Source: Anaerolineales bacterium
GTDB taxonomy: Bacteria > Chloroflexota > Anaerolineae > Anaerolineales > Villigracilaceae
Reading direction: 5' to 3'
Length of the DNA: 63,407 nt
NCBI GenBank assembly: GCA_021462845.1
Contig: JAJTXU010000002.1
Span: forward strand, 1-63,407
The position numbers and the translations under genes are program-made. Of this stretch, positions 6,624-15,194 are shown piece by piece. Each line of letters opens with the position of its first letter. The stretch's first letter is position 1. Under the pieces are notes generated by a model. It saw only the letters and a list, made by a program, of their open reading frames with translations. It searched no databases and was not told the origin of the DNA.

Positions 6624-8990
6624 CTATGGGCAATCGAGCACCTCGTCGGGTGGATTCCAATGCTCAGTGTCATAGTATTGGGCAAAACAATATTGTCCAT
6701 TTCTTGTTATCGTGTCTTTGTGTACATAACGCTCGGGGCTATGAATTTTACTCGCCGCATACCAGATTACATTAATGTCGGATCTTATCGCATGAGCCGG
6801 GCCTTCGATCCCAACTTTAAGCTTAGCAACTTGTGGGTGTGCACCGGCGTCATCCAATAAAGTATCAACCGCATCTACTATTCTTTGCCAATATAAGCCG
6901 CTATGCGGGTAAGGGGCTTCCCAAGCATTATAGGCAGGGTGCCCGTTTCCAGTTGGTTCACTTAAAATGAACAGAAACAAATCAGTTAATTGTTTCCTTG
7001 TCATTTGATTCCACGGAATGTTATTGGGGTTAATGCCAGCATGATGTGTGATTTCCCAATAAATATAAGCTCGGTTTAGAACGGTCTGAATTATATTTGC
7101 CGCAACAGAGCCGCCAAAGGCACCACCTTCACCAAAGACCGTATGTGCGATCTGTTCAACGGGACTATGTATAGCCGGATCTATACAAACATTACTGCCT
7201 GAAGCTGAACAAACATAATATGTAGGGGCAGGGCAGTCGGGTAGCGACGGCGTATTGATTGGCGGAGGCGGCTCTGTAGGAGTCGATGTCTCAGTTGGCG
7301 CAGGCCCGGGCTCTTGACTGGTATTTGGGTTGGGATCCGAGGGAGGGGTATTATTTATTGGCGCAGAAGTGGGTTGAGGAACTGGCGTACCCGGAGGGAC
7401 AGGTGCGCAAGCAACTACACCGATGCCCATTGATATTCCAAGCACTATAAGAATAACGAGAGTGTCCCACTTGTTTCTCGTTTTCTTTCGCCCATAGAAC
7501 ATGGACAACACAGCCAACGGACCTAAAATCGCTCCAATAGGGTTCCATGGAACATAAGGATTGGTACTATTCGGGTTGACATCCCTGGTCAGGAATCTAC
7601 CCGTTGACGGATCATAGTATTGACCATTCCCGACGTAGATCAAGTTGGTGGCGCCATCTAAGATACCGCCCAGATATCCAAAGGTGAAATCGCCTGTGCC
7701 CTGTACTTCAAGAATACCCCCCCATGGTGTATACCTGCCTGCTAATGTTACTTCTCCATTGAGATCAGACAGTTGGCGCGGGGTATTCGTTCCATCGGGC
7801 AAGGAGTAACTCCACGCATTTGTTTCTTCCCCGATTGCGCCAAGTCCATACAGATAGAAAGTGGTGTTGTTATTTGATGTTGCTGTTAAAGGTCTGTCGC
7901 CATCAAGTACATACGTGGCGATTACGCCTGCGGCATCCATGCTCAGGCGTTGACCGAGCCCGTTGTAGAATAAACTGGTCACTGATAACTGATCACTGAC
8001 CTGCACTAAGCGATTCGCAGAATCGTAGGTATAGTTCTTCACACCGTCTGAGATTAAACTACCGTTGGCGTCATAGGTGTACTGCCAGGTGGTACTACCC
8101 TGTTGTGCGGTCTCCAGTTGGTTCGCCTCGTCGTAGGTATATGCCGTGATGATCGTGCCGGGTCCGAGATTCTGTTCGAGTTCCAACACATTCCCTGCGG
8201 CATCGTAGGTGTAAGCAAAGTTACGACCGTCGCTGTAGTCTGCGGCGATCAGGCGGTTGAGGGGATCATAGGTGTAGTCAATGATTAGCGATGAAGATTG
8301 TTGTTGTGGCGCGGGGAGGTTGTAACTCACGGGCAAAAAATTCAGCGGTTCAGGCGCGCTGGCATCTTTCTGTATCGGTGTCTCGGTGAGCGTTGGTGTT
8401 GGTCCTTGCAAGGTAACAGGCTGGCGCGTGGACAGCAACTGCCCAGCGTGATAGATTTCCACAGTGCCGTCTTTGTTTGCAAACACGGTGAACACATCGC
8501 CATCTACAAACTGGATGGGAATATCCGCACCGACCTGCACCCATGCCTTGCCCTCGAACTTCCACACCTGAATACGGTTGTTCGGGACATCGTACAACAC
8601 TTGAATAACGTCCTCGCCCCACAGGCCGTTGCTTTGCGGTTTTTGGCGAGTTGCATTTTGCTCATTTGCCGATTTGTTGAGTTGTGTGAAGGTCACTTTC
8701 GTTATCAGTTCTGAGCCGATGGCGATTCCCTGCCAGAAGATTTCAGCGTTCGTCAATTCCACATCGTACGGGTCGGGGTCTTTTTCCTGATTTGTGATTC
8801 GGTTTCGAGATGTATCGCGGTTATTGTTGGTGAATCCCTGCCCGCCCTGCACCGTCCCGCCGCCGAAGTTATCCAACACTGCCTCTTCCGCGGCAATGAA
8901 CCACACGCCGATGTAACCGCCATTGGCGTAATACTGCCACGAACTGACGTTGCGCGTGGCGAGTAATGATCCATTCTTGTACACTTCCAC
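6624..8990 (-). CDS. C-terminal part of main Rhs protein with SleB-like tip
   Basis: This frame is the direct continuation of the Rhs gene that is cut by the TAG at 9069-9071. Residues 1-45 finish one LamG-like domain and about 78-190 form a second. After a short TPT linker, YD repeats resume at about 235 (IDYTYDPLNRLIAADYSDG). The Rhs core end lies at 343-491 (YYDPSTGRFLTRDVNP, NPYVPWNPIGAILGPL). Residues 500-528 are GRKKTRNKW plus a hydrophobic run ending VVAC, followed by a Pro-rich linker to about 588. The tip (605-788) has IAHTVFGEGGAFGG and IIQTVLNRAY, resembling the GEA...VVLNR region of SleB-type cell-wall hydrolases; this match is by eye. The protein would be a surface or secreted effector carrier. 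Confidence 0.75.
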   Translation of the reverse strand: MEVYKNGSLLATRNVSSWQYYANGGYIGVWFIAAEEAVLDNFGGGTVQGGQGFTNNNRDTSRNRITNQEKDPDPYDVELTNAEIFWQGIAIGSELITKVTFTQLNKSANEQNATRQKPQSNGLWGEDVIQVLYDVPNNRIQVWKFEGKAWVQVGADIPIQFVDGDVFTVFANKDGTVEIYHAGQLLSTRQPVTLQGPTPTLTETPIQKDASAPEPLNFLPVSYNLPAPQQQSSSLIIDYTYDPLNRLIAADYSDGRNFAYTYDAAGNVLELEQNLGPGTIITAYTYDEANQLETAQQGSTTWQYTYDANGSLISDGVKNYTYDSANRLVQVSDQLSVTSLFYNGLGQRLSMDAAGVIATYVLDGDRPLTATSNNNTTFYLYGLGAIGEETNAWSYSLPDGTNTPRQLSDLNGEVTLAGRYTPWGGILEVQGTGDFTFGYLGGILDGATNLIYVGNGQYYDPSTGRFLTRDVNPNSTNPYVPWNPIGAILGPLAVLSMFYGRKKTRNKWDTLVILIVLGISMGIGVVACAPVPPGTPVPQPTSAPINNTPPSDPNPNTSQEPGPAPTETSTPTEPPPPINTPSLPDCPAPTYYVCSASGSNVCIDPAIHSPVEQIAHTVFGEGGAFGGSVAANIIQTVLNRAYIYWEITHHAGINPNNIPWNQMTRKQLTDLFLFILSEPTGNGHPAYNAWEAPYPHSGLYWQRIVDAVDTLLDDAGAHPQVAKLKVGIEGPAHAIRSDINVIWYAASKIHSPERYVHKDTITRNGQYCFAQYYDTEHWNPPDEVLDCP

Positions 8991-9068
8991 ATCGCCGTTG
9001 GCTTTGGCGCGCGCGCCGAATTGGTCGCCGTTGTTGAACGTGACCGAAATATCCGCGCCGTGCTGTAC

Positions 9069-9071
9069 CTA
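9069..9071 (-). other. In-frame amber codon in place of Trp
   Basis: The coding strand reads CAG GGC TAG GTA CAG. The frame is open and homologous on both sides: ..TYAWPQG before and VQHGADISVTFNNGD after. The second LamG-like copy in the same gene reads AWVQVGADI at the matching place, so the expected codon is TGG (Trp) and a single G-to-A change explains the stop. Confidence 0.8.
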
Positions 9072-12000
9072 GCCCTGGGGCCAGGCGTACGTCCAGACTT
9101 CCACCACGTCGTTGTTGGCGTCGTACAACACTTCCAGTGCGCCGTTGCCCCACGTGTTACTGCTTTGCGATTTGAGCAGGAGGTCTTGTTCGCCGCCGTT
9201 CGCGTCCACGTTCACGAAGGTGAAATACGCCTCCTGGTCCGCGCCGAACGATTGGCTCGACCAGTACATGTCGGTGTTCGAACCGCTGGAATCCACGTTC
9301 AATTGTCCCGATGAAATGCTGTAGGCAGAGGTGTTGCCCGACCAGTTGGCAAGCGTGCCGCTAAAGGTATCGAGAACCGAGGCGGTTGGGAAGGTTCCAG
9401 AACCGGTGGGCGTGAAGGTGGGGGTGTTGGTTACTGTCGGTGTCTTTGTGGCAGTGGCGGTTGCCGTGGCGGTAGCGGTTCGTGTGGGTGTACGAGTTAC
9501 GGTCGGTGTGCGCGTGACCGTCGGCGTCCGCGTGGGCGTAGGGGTGCGCGTGGGAGTCAATGTAACGGTGAGTGTGTTGGTGATCGTGGGCGATTGTGTT
9601 GGGGTGGCTGTGACCGTGGGTGTGCTGGTATCGGTTGCGATGGGCGTGGAGGTAGAGGTAAGCGTGGGCGTGTTTGTAGGCGTTTCGGTTGGGGTGCTGG
9701 TGGGCGTTTCAGTGGGCGTTTCGGTTGGGGTGGGCGATGCTGCGGGCTGTTCCACATTTTCAATGGCTTGGATCATATTACCGGCAGGATCATACGAATA
9801 TTCATAAGAAGCCAGCGGGTTCAAGCCTGCGGCGTGTCCGAGCGAAACCAGCCTGCCGGCGTTATTGTATGAGTATTGCGAATCGATTCCGTTGGGACGT
9901 GAGATGGATGCTAATCGTCCAATATCATCGTAGGCATACTCTACATTCTGGTTATCCCAATCGGTCACGTTTGTAAGTTGGTTCGCGTCGTCATAGGTAT
10001 AAGAAACGGTTTTACTATCGGGGTATGTCAATTCAGTACGATTGCCGACAGCATCGTAATCGTACCCAATGATGTTGCCGTTGGCATCTGTAACGGAAAT
10101 GAGGCGGTTCAGGTTGTTATACGTCCAGCTTGTCGTGCCCAGTCCGTCGGTCATTCCGACCCGCAGACCGTTCAGGTCATACGCGAAGGTCACGTCGGGT
10201 TCTGTGCCCGGGTAATCAATACCCGTCAACTGCCCCGCATCGTCATAGGTATAACCAATGGTTTGATCTTTTGCATCGGTCGAAGAAATGCGATTCCCCG
10301 CCAGGTCATAGGTATAAAACCACGTGTTATCGCGCGGGTCGGTTTTTTGGATGACGCGGTTGAGCGCGTCGTATCCATAGGTGGTGACATTATCATTCAG
10401 GTCTTTCACCGAAATGCGGTTGCCAACCGCGTTGTAGCCGAATTCGTAGCGGACGTTTGTGTCCGCGTCTGCCTGAACTCCGGGCTGGTAATTCAAAACG
10501 ACGGCCGTCTGCCGATTCAAAGCATCATATTCATAACGCGTCACGACATCGTTGGCATTCACCACCTCAAGCACATTTCCAAGCGAGTCATAGAACCACT
10601 CTATCGTATTGGTCAGCGGGTCAACGACCGTCTTCCTGCGGTTGAACTCGTCGTAGGTGTAGTTTGTGGTGTGCTCGAGCGCGTCTGTTACGGCGATCAG
10701 GTTGCCTGCCGCGTCGTAGGTGTTCGTGGTTTGATTTCCGTTGGCATCGGTTATCACTTCCGGGCGATATAAATCATCGTAGGTGGTTGTGGTCGTATTG
10801 CCGTTCGCATCGGTGCGCGAGAGGGCATTCCCAAGCGCATCATACGTTGTGGTTGTGGCGTTGCCGTCCATATCGGTCACCACGATCACGCGGTCGAGCA
10901 GGTCGTAGGTATAGGTGGTTCCGTGTTCTGCCGCGTCAATGGAGGTAATGCGCCGCCCATACACATCGTATTCGGTTTGCGTGGTGCGGTTCAGCGGGTC
11001 TGTCGTGGCGCTCAATCTGCCAACGCTGTCATACGTGTAGGTGGTTTGGTTGCCCAGTGGATCTATAGTGGCAATGCGATACCCGGTCACCGGGTCGTAT
11101 ATGGTTTCGGTGATACCGCCGTTCGGGTCAGTGGTGCGGATCAGGCGATTCAACTCATCATATTCGTATTGAGTTTCCCTTGCGAACTGGTCAGTGCGTG
11201 AAATAATGTTCCCGTTTCCATCGTATTCGGTCAGCGTGGAACTGCTCAGAGGGTCGACAACCTGAACCACCCTGCCTAACTCGTCGTAATGGAAAACCGT
11301 CGCTCTCCCAAGTATGTCTGTTACTGTGGAGGTGTTATTGGCGACGTTGAACGTCGTGATACCTGAATGAAAGCCCAAAGCGTTGGTGGTTTTTAGGAGC
11401 CTGCCAGCCGCGTCGTATTCGTATTGGGTTGTATGCAGAAGCGGGTCGGTGGCGGCGATCAGCCGCCCGGCCTCGTCGTAGGTGTTTGTGGTCGTGTTCC
11501 CGGCGGGGTCAATCGTCTGGATCAGGCGGTCGGCATCATCGTAATCGTATTGTGTGGTGCGGTCATACGTATCGGTGACCGAGATCTGGTTACCGCGCAC
11601 ATCGTATTCATATTCTGTGACAATGTTGTACAAGTTCTGGTCATTCTGCGGGCGATTTGAGTCGTAGTTTTGCGTCACACGAGTCAGCTGCCCCGCCGCG
11701 TTGTATTCATTGTGTGTCACACGTTCGCGTGGGTCAGTCGTATCAACCAGCCTCCCGAGCGAATCATACGTATATTCCCATGTATTGTCGCTTGGGTCGG
11801 TCATCGAAATGCGCTGACCAAACGTGTCGTAGTCGTACGAAGTCACGCGACCGGCTTGGTCTGTTGCAGTTTCCAAAAATCCTTCGGGAGTGTATGTGTA
11901 AGTGGTATCTCCACCCAATGGGTCTTCACTGCTCATCAACAGCTTCCCATCATAGGTGTAGTTGGTAGTGAAGTTCCGCCCGTCGGTAACCGAGGTCAGG

Positions 12001-13298
12001 TTGTTCAACGGATCGTAGGTGTATGTCGTTGTGTTGCCCGCCGGGTCAGTTTTCGATAATAAATTGACGCCGTCTGCGCTCCAGGTCATCTGCAATTCGT
12101 GACCTGCTTCATTCGTAATCGTCACAGGGCGGAAGTTGAGATCGTATATCGTAGCGGTATCGTTTCCTAATGCATCCGCATCCCCCACCAACGTGCCGCG
12201 CGTATCGTAGGAATGTGTTTCCTCGTAATCCAGCCCGTCTTTGACCGTAGTTGTACCGTCTGTGTTATACGTCAATTCGACGATAGGGTCGCTGTTCCCG
12301 TTGAATTGTTTCCAAGCGCGGCCATCCGGGTAATATTCGATTGTCAAGGTCGGGTTACCCAGCGGGTCTGTGGATTGTGTCATACGATGCCCGGAATCGT
12401 ATGTATACGTCCATGTTTGACCCAATAAATCTGTGGCAGATACCAGATCTCCAGCCGTGTTGTATGCGAAGGATACCTGTTGGCTGGCATGATTGGTCAC
12501 AGTCTCAATGCGACCCTGCGCATCATACTCGATTTGAATGAAGCGGGCGCCGTTATCTGCGCTAACTTCGATCAGCTTCCCTTCTGTATCATAATCGTAA
12601 TCGAACTGATGTCCTTGAGCATCTTCGCGCGAGATCAACTGCCCGTTTTCATCGAATTTGAAGGTCGCTTGCTGGGAATCGGTCAGCGTATATGTAATGG
12701 GCGGGCCCGCAGATTTAGCGAGGGTAGCAATAACACCCGCTCCCGGGCTATAGCTGTCGTTCGCCTCAATTTTGAAAGCGAACCGATTTCCCAACACGCT
12801 CTGGAACAGCATATAGCCTTCCATTCCTCCCGGCTCGGTTGGGAAGATAAGCTTCGCTTCATGGTTATGTGTCCAACCATAACCCAGAACGCTACTATCT
12901 GTTAGTGCGCCAGTAGTATACGAACGCTGGAAAACGAGATCACCTGCAGAAGTTGGGAAAGACATATCGGCAAGCGTAAAGGAAAATACGCCGGTATTCG
13001 TGTTGATCGGGTCGCCGCAGACACCCACTGCACACCCAATCGCGCTGAAGGTGCGGTCTGTCTCGATCACTACAGGAATGATCGATTTATTCCCACCAGA
13101 ATTCCGTATGGAATTGGAAAAGACAAATGGCAATAAGGAATATTCGACATGATAGTTTACAATTCGGTCGTCCATGATCGTCGAGTGCGATGTTGTACTT
13201 TCAATAGCAGTTGCAATATCCCACGACCATGGATAGTTGGGGAGCGTGATCGATCCTTCAAAAAAAAGAAACACGAACCTGATAACCCTGTTCCGCAA
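9069..13298 (-). CDS. Rhs/YD-repeat protein, main body
   Basis: The longest open part of the main Rhs gene, 1409 codons from an ATG that is probably not the true start (see 13268-13813). From about residue 95, [13 protein letters not shown] and the following SYTTG match the DUF6531 entry domain of Rhs proteins. About 40 YD repeats follow (YDxxGRL..., TYTYD, DPLGN), which build the hollow shell that encloses a tip. Near residue 1185 the shell is interrupted by a Thr/Pro-rich stalk of about 115 residues and a LamG-like domain (about 1300-1409) that runs into the TAG. The shell resumes only in the next frame. As part of an exported Rhs protein it would carry the effector at its end. It is almost certainly one gene with the 6624-8990 frame. 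Confidence 0.85.
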   Translation of the reverse strand: MRNRVIRFVFLFFEGSITLPNYPWSWDIATAIESTTSHSTIMDDRIVNYHVEYSLLPFVFSNSIRNSGGNKSIIPVVIETDRTFSAIGCAVGVCGDPINTNTGVFSFTLADMSFPTSAGDLVFQRSYTTGALTDSSVLGYGWTHNHEAKLIFPTEPGGMEGYMLFQSVLGNRFAFKIEANDSYSPGAGVIATLAKSAGPPITYTLTDSQQATFKFDENGQLISREDAQGHQFDYDYDTEGKLIEVSADNGARFIQIEYDAQGRIETVTNHASQQVSFAYNTAGDLVSATDLLGQTWTYTYDSGHRMTQSTDPLGNPTLTIEYYPDGRAWKQFNGNSDPIVELTYNTDGTTTVKDGLDYEETHSYDTRGTLVGDADALGNDTATIYDLNFRPVTITNEAGHELQMTWSADGVNLLSKTDPAGNTTTYTYDPLNNLTSVTDGRNFTTNYTYDGKLLMSSEDPLGGDTTYTYTPEGFLETATDQAGRVTSYDYDTFGQRISMTDPSDNTWEYTYDSLGRLVDTTDPRERVTHNEYNAAGQLTRVTQNYDSNRPQNDQNLYNIVTEYEYDVRGNQISVTDTYDRTTQYDYDDADRLIQTIDPAGNTTTNTYDEAGRLIAATDPLLHTTQYEYDAAGRLLKTTNALGFHSGITTFNVANNTSTVTDILGRATVFHYDELGRVVQVVDPLSSSTLTEYDGNGNIISRTDQFARETQYEYDELNRLIRTTDPNGGITETIYDPVTGYRIATIDPLGNQTTYTYDSVGRLSATTDPLNRTTQTEYDVYGRRITSIDAAEHGTTYTYDLLDRVIVVTDMDGNATTTTYDALGNALSRTDANGNTTTTTYDDLYRPEVITDANGNQTTNTYDAAGNLIAVTDALEHTTNYTYDEFNRRKTVVDPLTNTIEWFYDSLGNVLEVVNANDVVTRYEYDALNRQTAVVLNYQPGVQADADTNVRYEFGYNAVGNRISVKDLNDNVTTYGYDALNRVIQKTDPRDNTWFYTYDLAGNRISSTDAKDQTIGYTYDDAGQLTGIDYPGTEPDVTFAYDLNGLRVGMTDGLGTTSWTYNNLNRLISVTDANGNIIGYDYDAVGNRTELTYPDSKTVSYTYDDANQLTNVTDWDNQNVEYAYDDIGRLASISRPNGIDSQYSYNNAGRLVSLGHAAGLNPLASYEYSYDPAGNMIQAIENVEQPAASPTPTETPTETPTSTPTETPTNTPTLTSTSTPIATDTSTPTVTATPTQSPTITNTLTVTLTPTRTPTPTRTPTVTRTPTVTRTPTRTATATATATATKTPTVTNTPTFTPTGSGTFPTASVLDTFSGTLANWSGNTSAYSISSGQLNVDSSGSNTDMYWSSQSFGADQEAYFTFVNVDANGGEQDLLLKSQSSNTWGNGALEVLYDANNDVVEVWTYAWPQG
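9400..9745. repeat. Low-complexity GT-rich DNA encoding a Thr-Pro stalk
   Basis: The plus strand is a run of GTGGGCGT/GTTGGGGT-like units; on the coding strand these give ACxCCx pairs (TPTPT, TRTPT, TATAT). It encodes the stalk between the Rhs shell and the LamG-like domain. Repeats of this kind change length easily by slippage, so stalk length may vary among strains. Confidence 0.7.
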
Positions 13299-13813
13299 TC
13301 TACATACTCTGATGTCTTGGATGATTGATTGCCAGTCGAGAGGATTCGAAAGCGCGCTTCATGATGCACACTGCCATACACAGACCTCGAAGTCCATAAG
13401 TAACTTGCGCTAACGCGAAAATAAACAACTTTACCGGCGATACAACCCGGCCTTGGAGTGCAATCGATTTTTGCCCGTGATACGGTAGGGAAACCCGCCG
13501 GGTAGCCTCCATCAAATGTCCCTGACGCCGTATAAGGTGATGCTGGTAAGTTCGGTGAGGGGCAGCCGGAAGCACCCGGCCAACCATTCGGATCAGATAC
13601 ACACAGCCAATCCGCGTCGTTGGGGACTTGCAGAACTGGCGCGGTCGTTGGCTATTCAACAAACCGTGACGGCGAAATCTGCCCGACGCTGGTCTTTGGC
13701 GTTTGTTCAGAATTTGCCAATACTGATCTAGCGGGCGTTAATGGATTGATCAATACCGTAGCGATCAACGAAAGTCGAATGAGTATCTCTAATCTTGGCT
13801 TCACTGCAAACAT
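13268..13813 (-). pseudogene. True N-terminus of the Rhs gene, broken by TAG and a T8 slip
   Basis: The ATG at 13811-13813 is preceded by AGGAGG and opens a signal peptide (MFAVKPRLEILIRLSLIATV, then INPLTPARSVLA). After 53 codons a TAG stands at 13652-13654, but the same frame stays open behind it with protein-like content (PTTAPVLQVPNDADWLCVSD, PNGWPGASGCPSPN). It runs to the T8 tract at 13260-13267. One extra T there would join it exactly to the frame that carries the Rhs body ([19 protein letters not shown]). I therefore take 13813 as the original start of the Rhs gene; the ATG at 13298 would leave the protein without an export signal. Confidence 0.7.
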
Positions 13814-13817
13814 CGTT

Positions 13818-13823
13818 CCTCCT
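13818..13823 (-). promoter_or_regulatory. Shine-Dalgarno site of the Rhs gene
   Basis: AGGAGG on the minus strand, four bases before the ATG at 13811-13813. It is one of the strongest ribosome-binding sites in the window and decides the true start of the Rhs gene. Confidence 0.75.
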
Positions 13824-13906
13824 GAAATCAGCCCACAATCAAAAGCCTTATGAATTTAGAGAGTGCCTGGGGCAGGTTATTAATCGAATTCCGCCCAGTC
13901 GTCATA

Positions 13907-13935
13907 GATATAATCTGTTGTCTAGATTACGTCAA
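13907..13935 (-). promoter_or_regulatory. Sigma-70-type promoter of the Rhs gene
   Basis: On the minus strand TTGACG (13930-13935) and TATATC (13907-13912) are separated by exactly 17 bases. Transcription would start near base 13900, leaving a leader of about 85 bases before the ATG at 13813. None of the downstream tip cassettes has a comparable site that I can see. Confidence 0.5.
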
Positions 13936-14009
13936 GTAATAAATGTCATAATTATTGAAGAAACAGTCACGAAAAATCAATAAATCTCTATGCTCTCCCT
14001 CCTAGTTTT

Positions 14010-15125
14010 TCAAGCATCCAAATGATACGTATGATACGCGTTCTGGCATGGGTTGCCCCAGGCGATGTGCATCTCGCGCGCGGTCAGGTCGATGACGAGA
14101 GCCGAAATGGTGCTCTCGCGGTCCATCGGGTCCACGCCGACGATGTTGTGATTACAAATGGAGTTGGGCAGGTTCACATGATCCTTCTGGATCGCCTGCA
14201 AGGTCTTGATTGTGTGGGTCGAGTTCTCGCGCAATAATCGGTTCGCGCGGAAATAACGAACGCGCGAAGAGATCAACTCCTCGGGGTCTTTCTCGATCTC
14301 CTTCATGGTCGGCGAGAGGTAATGATTGGTATGAACCATGTAGCCGTCTGTGCCATGCAGAATATCGAAGCGTTTCGCAGAGACCTCCACCGAATACATC
14401 TCTCCGCTTTCGTGGACGAGCAGGTGGTTGTATCCTGCGGCGCGGCGTGAGACGAGCATTCGCCCGATGGCGCCTGAGATACGACGCGAGGAAAGCACCG
14501 CGCGCGCAACGACCAGACGGGGAATGCCGATGCGGGAATCGTTCGGGTAGACCGAATCGATGAGTTGGGCAATGCCGTAGGCGTTGAACCCCACGTTCGG
14601 GAGGAGTCCGCCGTACGTCATGGCAAGGAACGGCGGTTCCTCCTTCGGCTTCGCCGAGACCACATACACGTCATTCTCGTCTTCAGGCACCCAATCCTCG
14701 TTATGCGCCGCCAGCACGTGACCATCTGCCGCGCGCTGTTCGTTGACGGCGAAACTGGTACAGCGCGTAAGATGTAAGGCATCCATCGTCACGGCTTCCA
14801 TGGCGTTGAGCGCCACCACGTCATCGAAAGGCACATTCGCCCCCTCGGCAATACCGCGCATTTCGTCCACGTACTGGGGATAACGCTCCTCGGCAAACGG
14901 CAAATATTTACGCGATTGGATCTGCGCGCCCTCCCAGGTGAGTTCGAGTGTGCTATACGATTGGTCGATCAACACGCGAGCATTTGCAACACTGTGCTGA
15001 ACCTGTTCGCGTCTCGCCTCGCCGATCTGCCTGCCCATTTCGCGATGCGTGCCTGAAACCTCCACCAGCGGCGGCGCGGTTTCGTGAAGAATCGTGTTCG
15101 GAATGGGGGTCTGTTGCAACGCCAT
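14010..15125 (-). CDS. C45 family acyltransferase/peptidase
   Basis: The 371-residue protein resembles the acyl-CoA:6-aminopenicillanate acyltransferase family (peptidase C45), N-terminal nucleophile hydrolases. The motif TRCTSFAV places the catalytic Cys at 122, and AAHNEDW at 139-145 is typical of the substrate pocket. The N-terminal region (GTHREMGRQIGEA) also fits. In this family the Cys becomes the N-terminal residue after self-cleavage. No signal peptide is seen, so it is probably cytoplasmic. The start is supported by GGAGG shortly upstream. It follows the terminator of the bactofilin-like gene, so it probably has its own promoter. The substrate is unknown. Confidence 0.8.
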   Translation of the reverse strand: MALQQTPIPNTILHETAPPLVEVSGTHREMGRQIGEARREQVQHSVANARVLIDQSYSTLELTWEGAQIQSRKYLPFAEERYPQYVDEMRGIAEGANVPFDDVVALNAMEAVTMDALHLTRCTSFAVNEQRAADGHVLAAHNEDWVPEDENDVYVVSAKPKEEPPFLAMTYGGLLPNVGFNAYGIAQLIDSVYPNDSRIGIPRLVVARAVLSSRRISGAIGRMLVSRRAAGYNHLLVHESGEMYSVEVSAKRFDILHGTDGYMVHTNHYLSPTMKEIEKDPEELISSRVRYFRANRLLRENSTHTIKTLQAIQKDHVNLPNSICNHNIVGVDPMDRESTISALVIDLTAREMHIAWGNPCQNAYHTYHLDA

Positions 15126-15143
15126 GAATCCTCCAAAAAATCA

Positions 15144-15173
15144 ATCTGCCCCGGGTATGCGCCCGGGGCAGAT
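15144..15173 (-). terminator. Rho-independent terminator after the bactofilin-like gene
   Basis: A perfect 12-base stem (ATCTGCCCCGGG/CCCGGGGCAGAT) with a six-base loop, followed on the minus strand by TGATTTTTT. It lies 22 bases past the stop of the 15195-16172 gene and just before the ribosome-binding site of the C45 gene. Confidence 0.85.
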
Positions 15174-15194
15174 AAATTATATCATGCGAACTTT

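Noticed and set aside
9400-9745. Tandem repeat DNA as a CRISPR or minisatellite of its own
   Set aside because: It is explained fully by the Thr-Pro codons of the Rhs stalk.
9978-10772. Long plus-strand open frame of 264 codons
   Set aside because: It lies antisense to the YD repeats and its composition mirrors their repeated codons; no ribosome-binding site and no family resemblance.
13300-13662. Minus-strand 120-codon frame upstream of the Rhs body
   Set aside because: The neighbouring frame has the signal peptide, Shine-Dalgarno site and protein-like composition; this one is rich in Arg/His and crosses it as a shadow.
9069-13813. Genome-wide reassignment of TAG as a sense codon, suggested by two in-frame TAGs in the Rhs gene
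   Set aside because: TAG ends ordinary genes here: the nucleotidyltransferase stops with TAG at 41412-41414 immediately before the next gene's ATG, and wzt ends with TAG inside the wzm overlap. Local lesion or sequencing error fits better.
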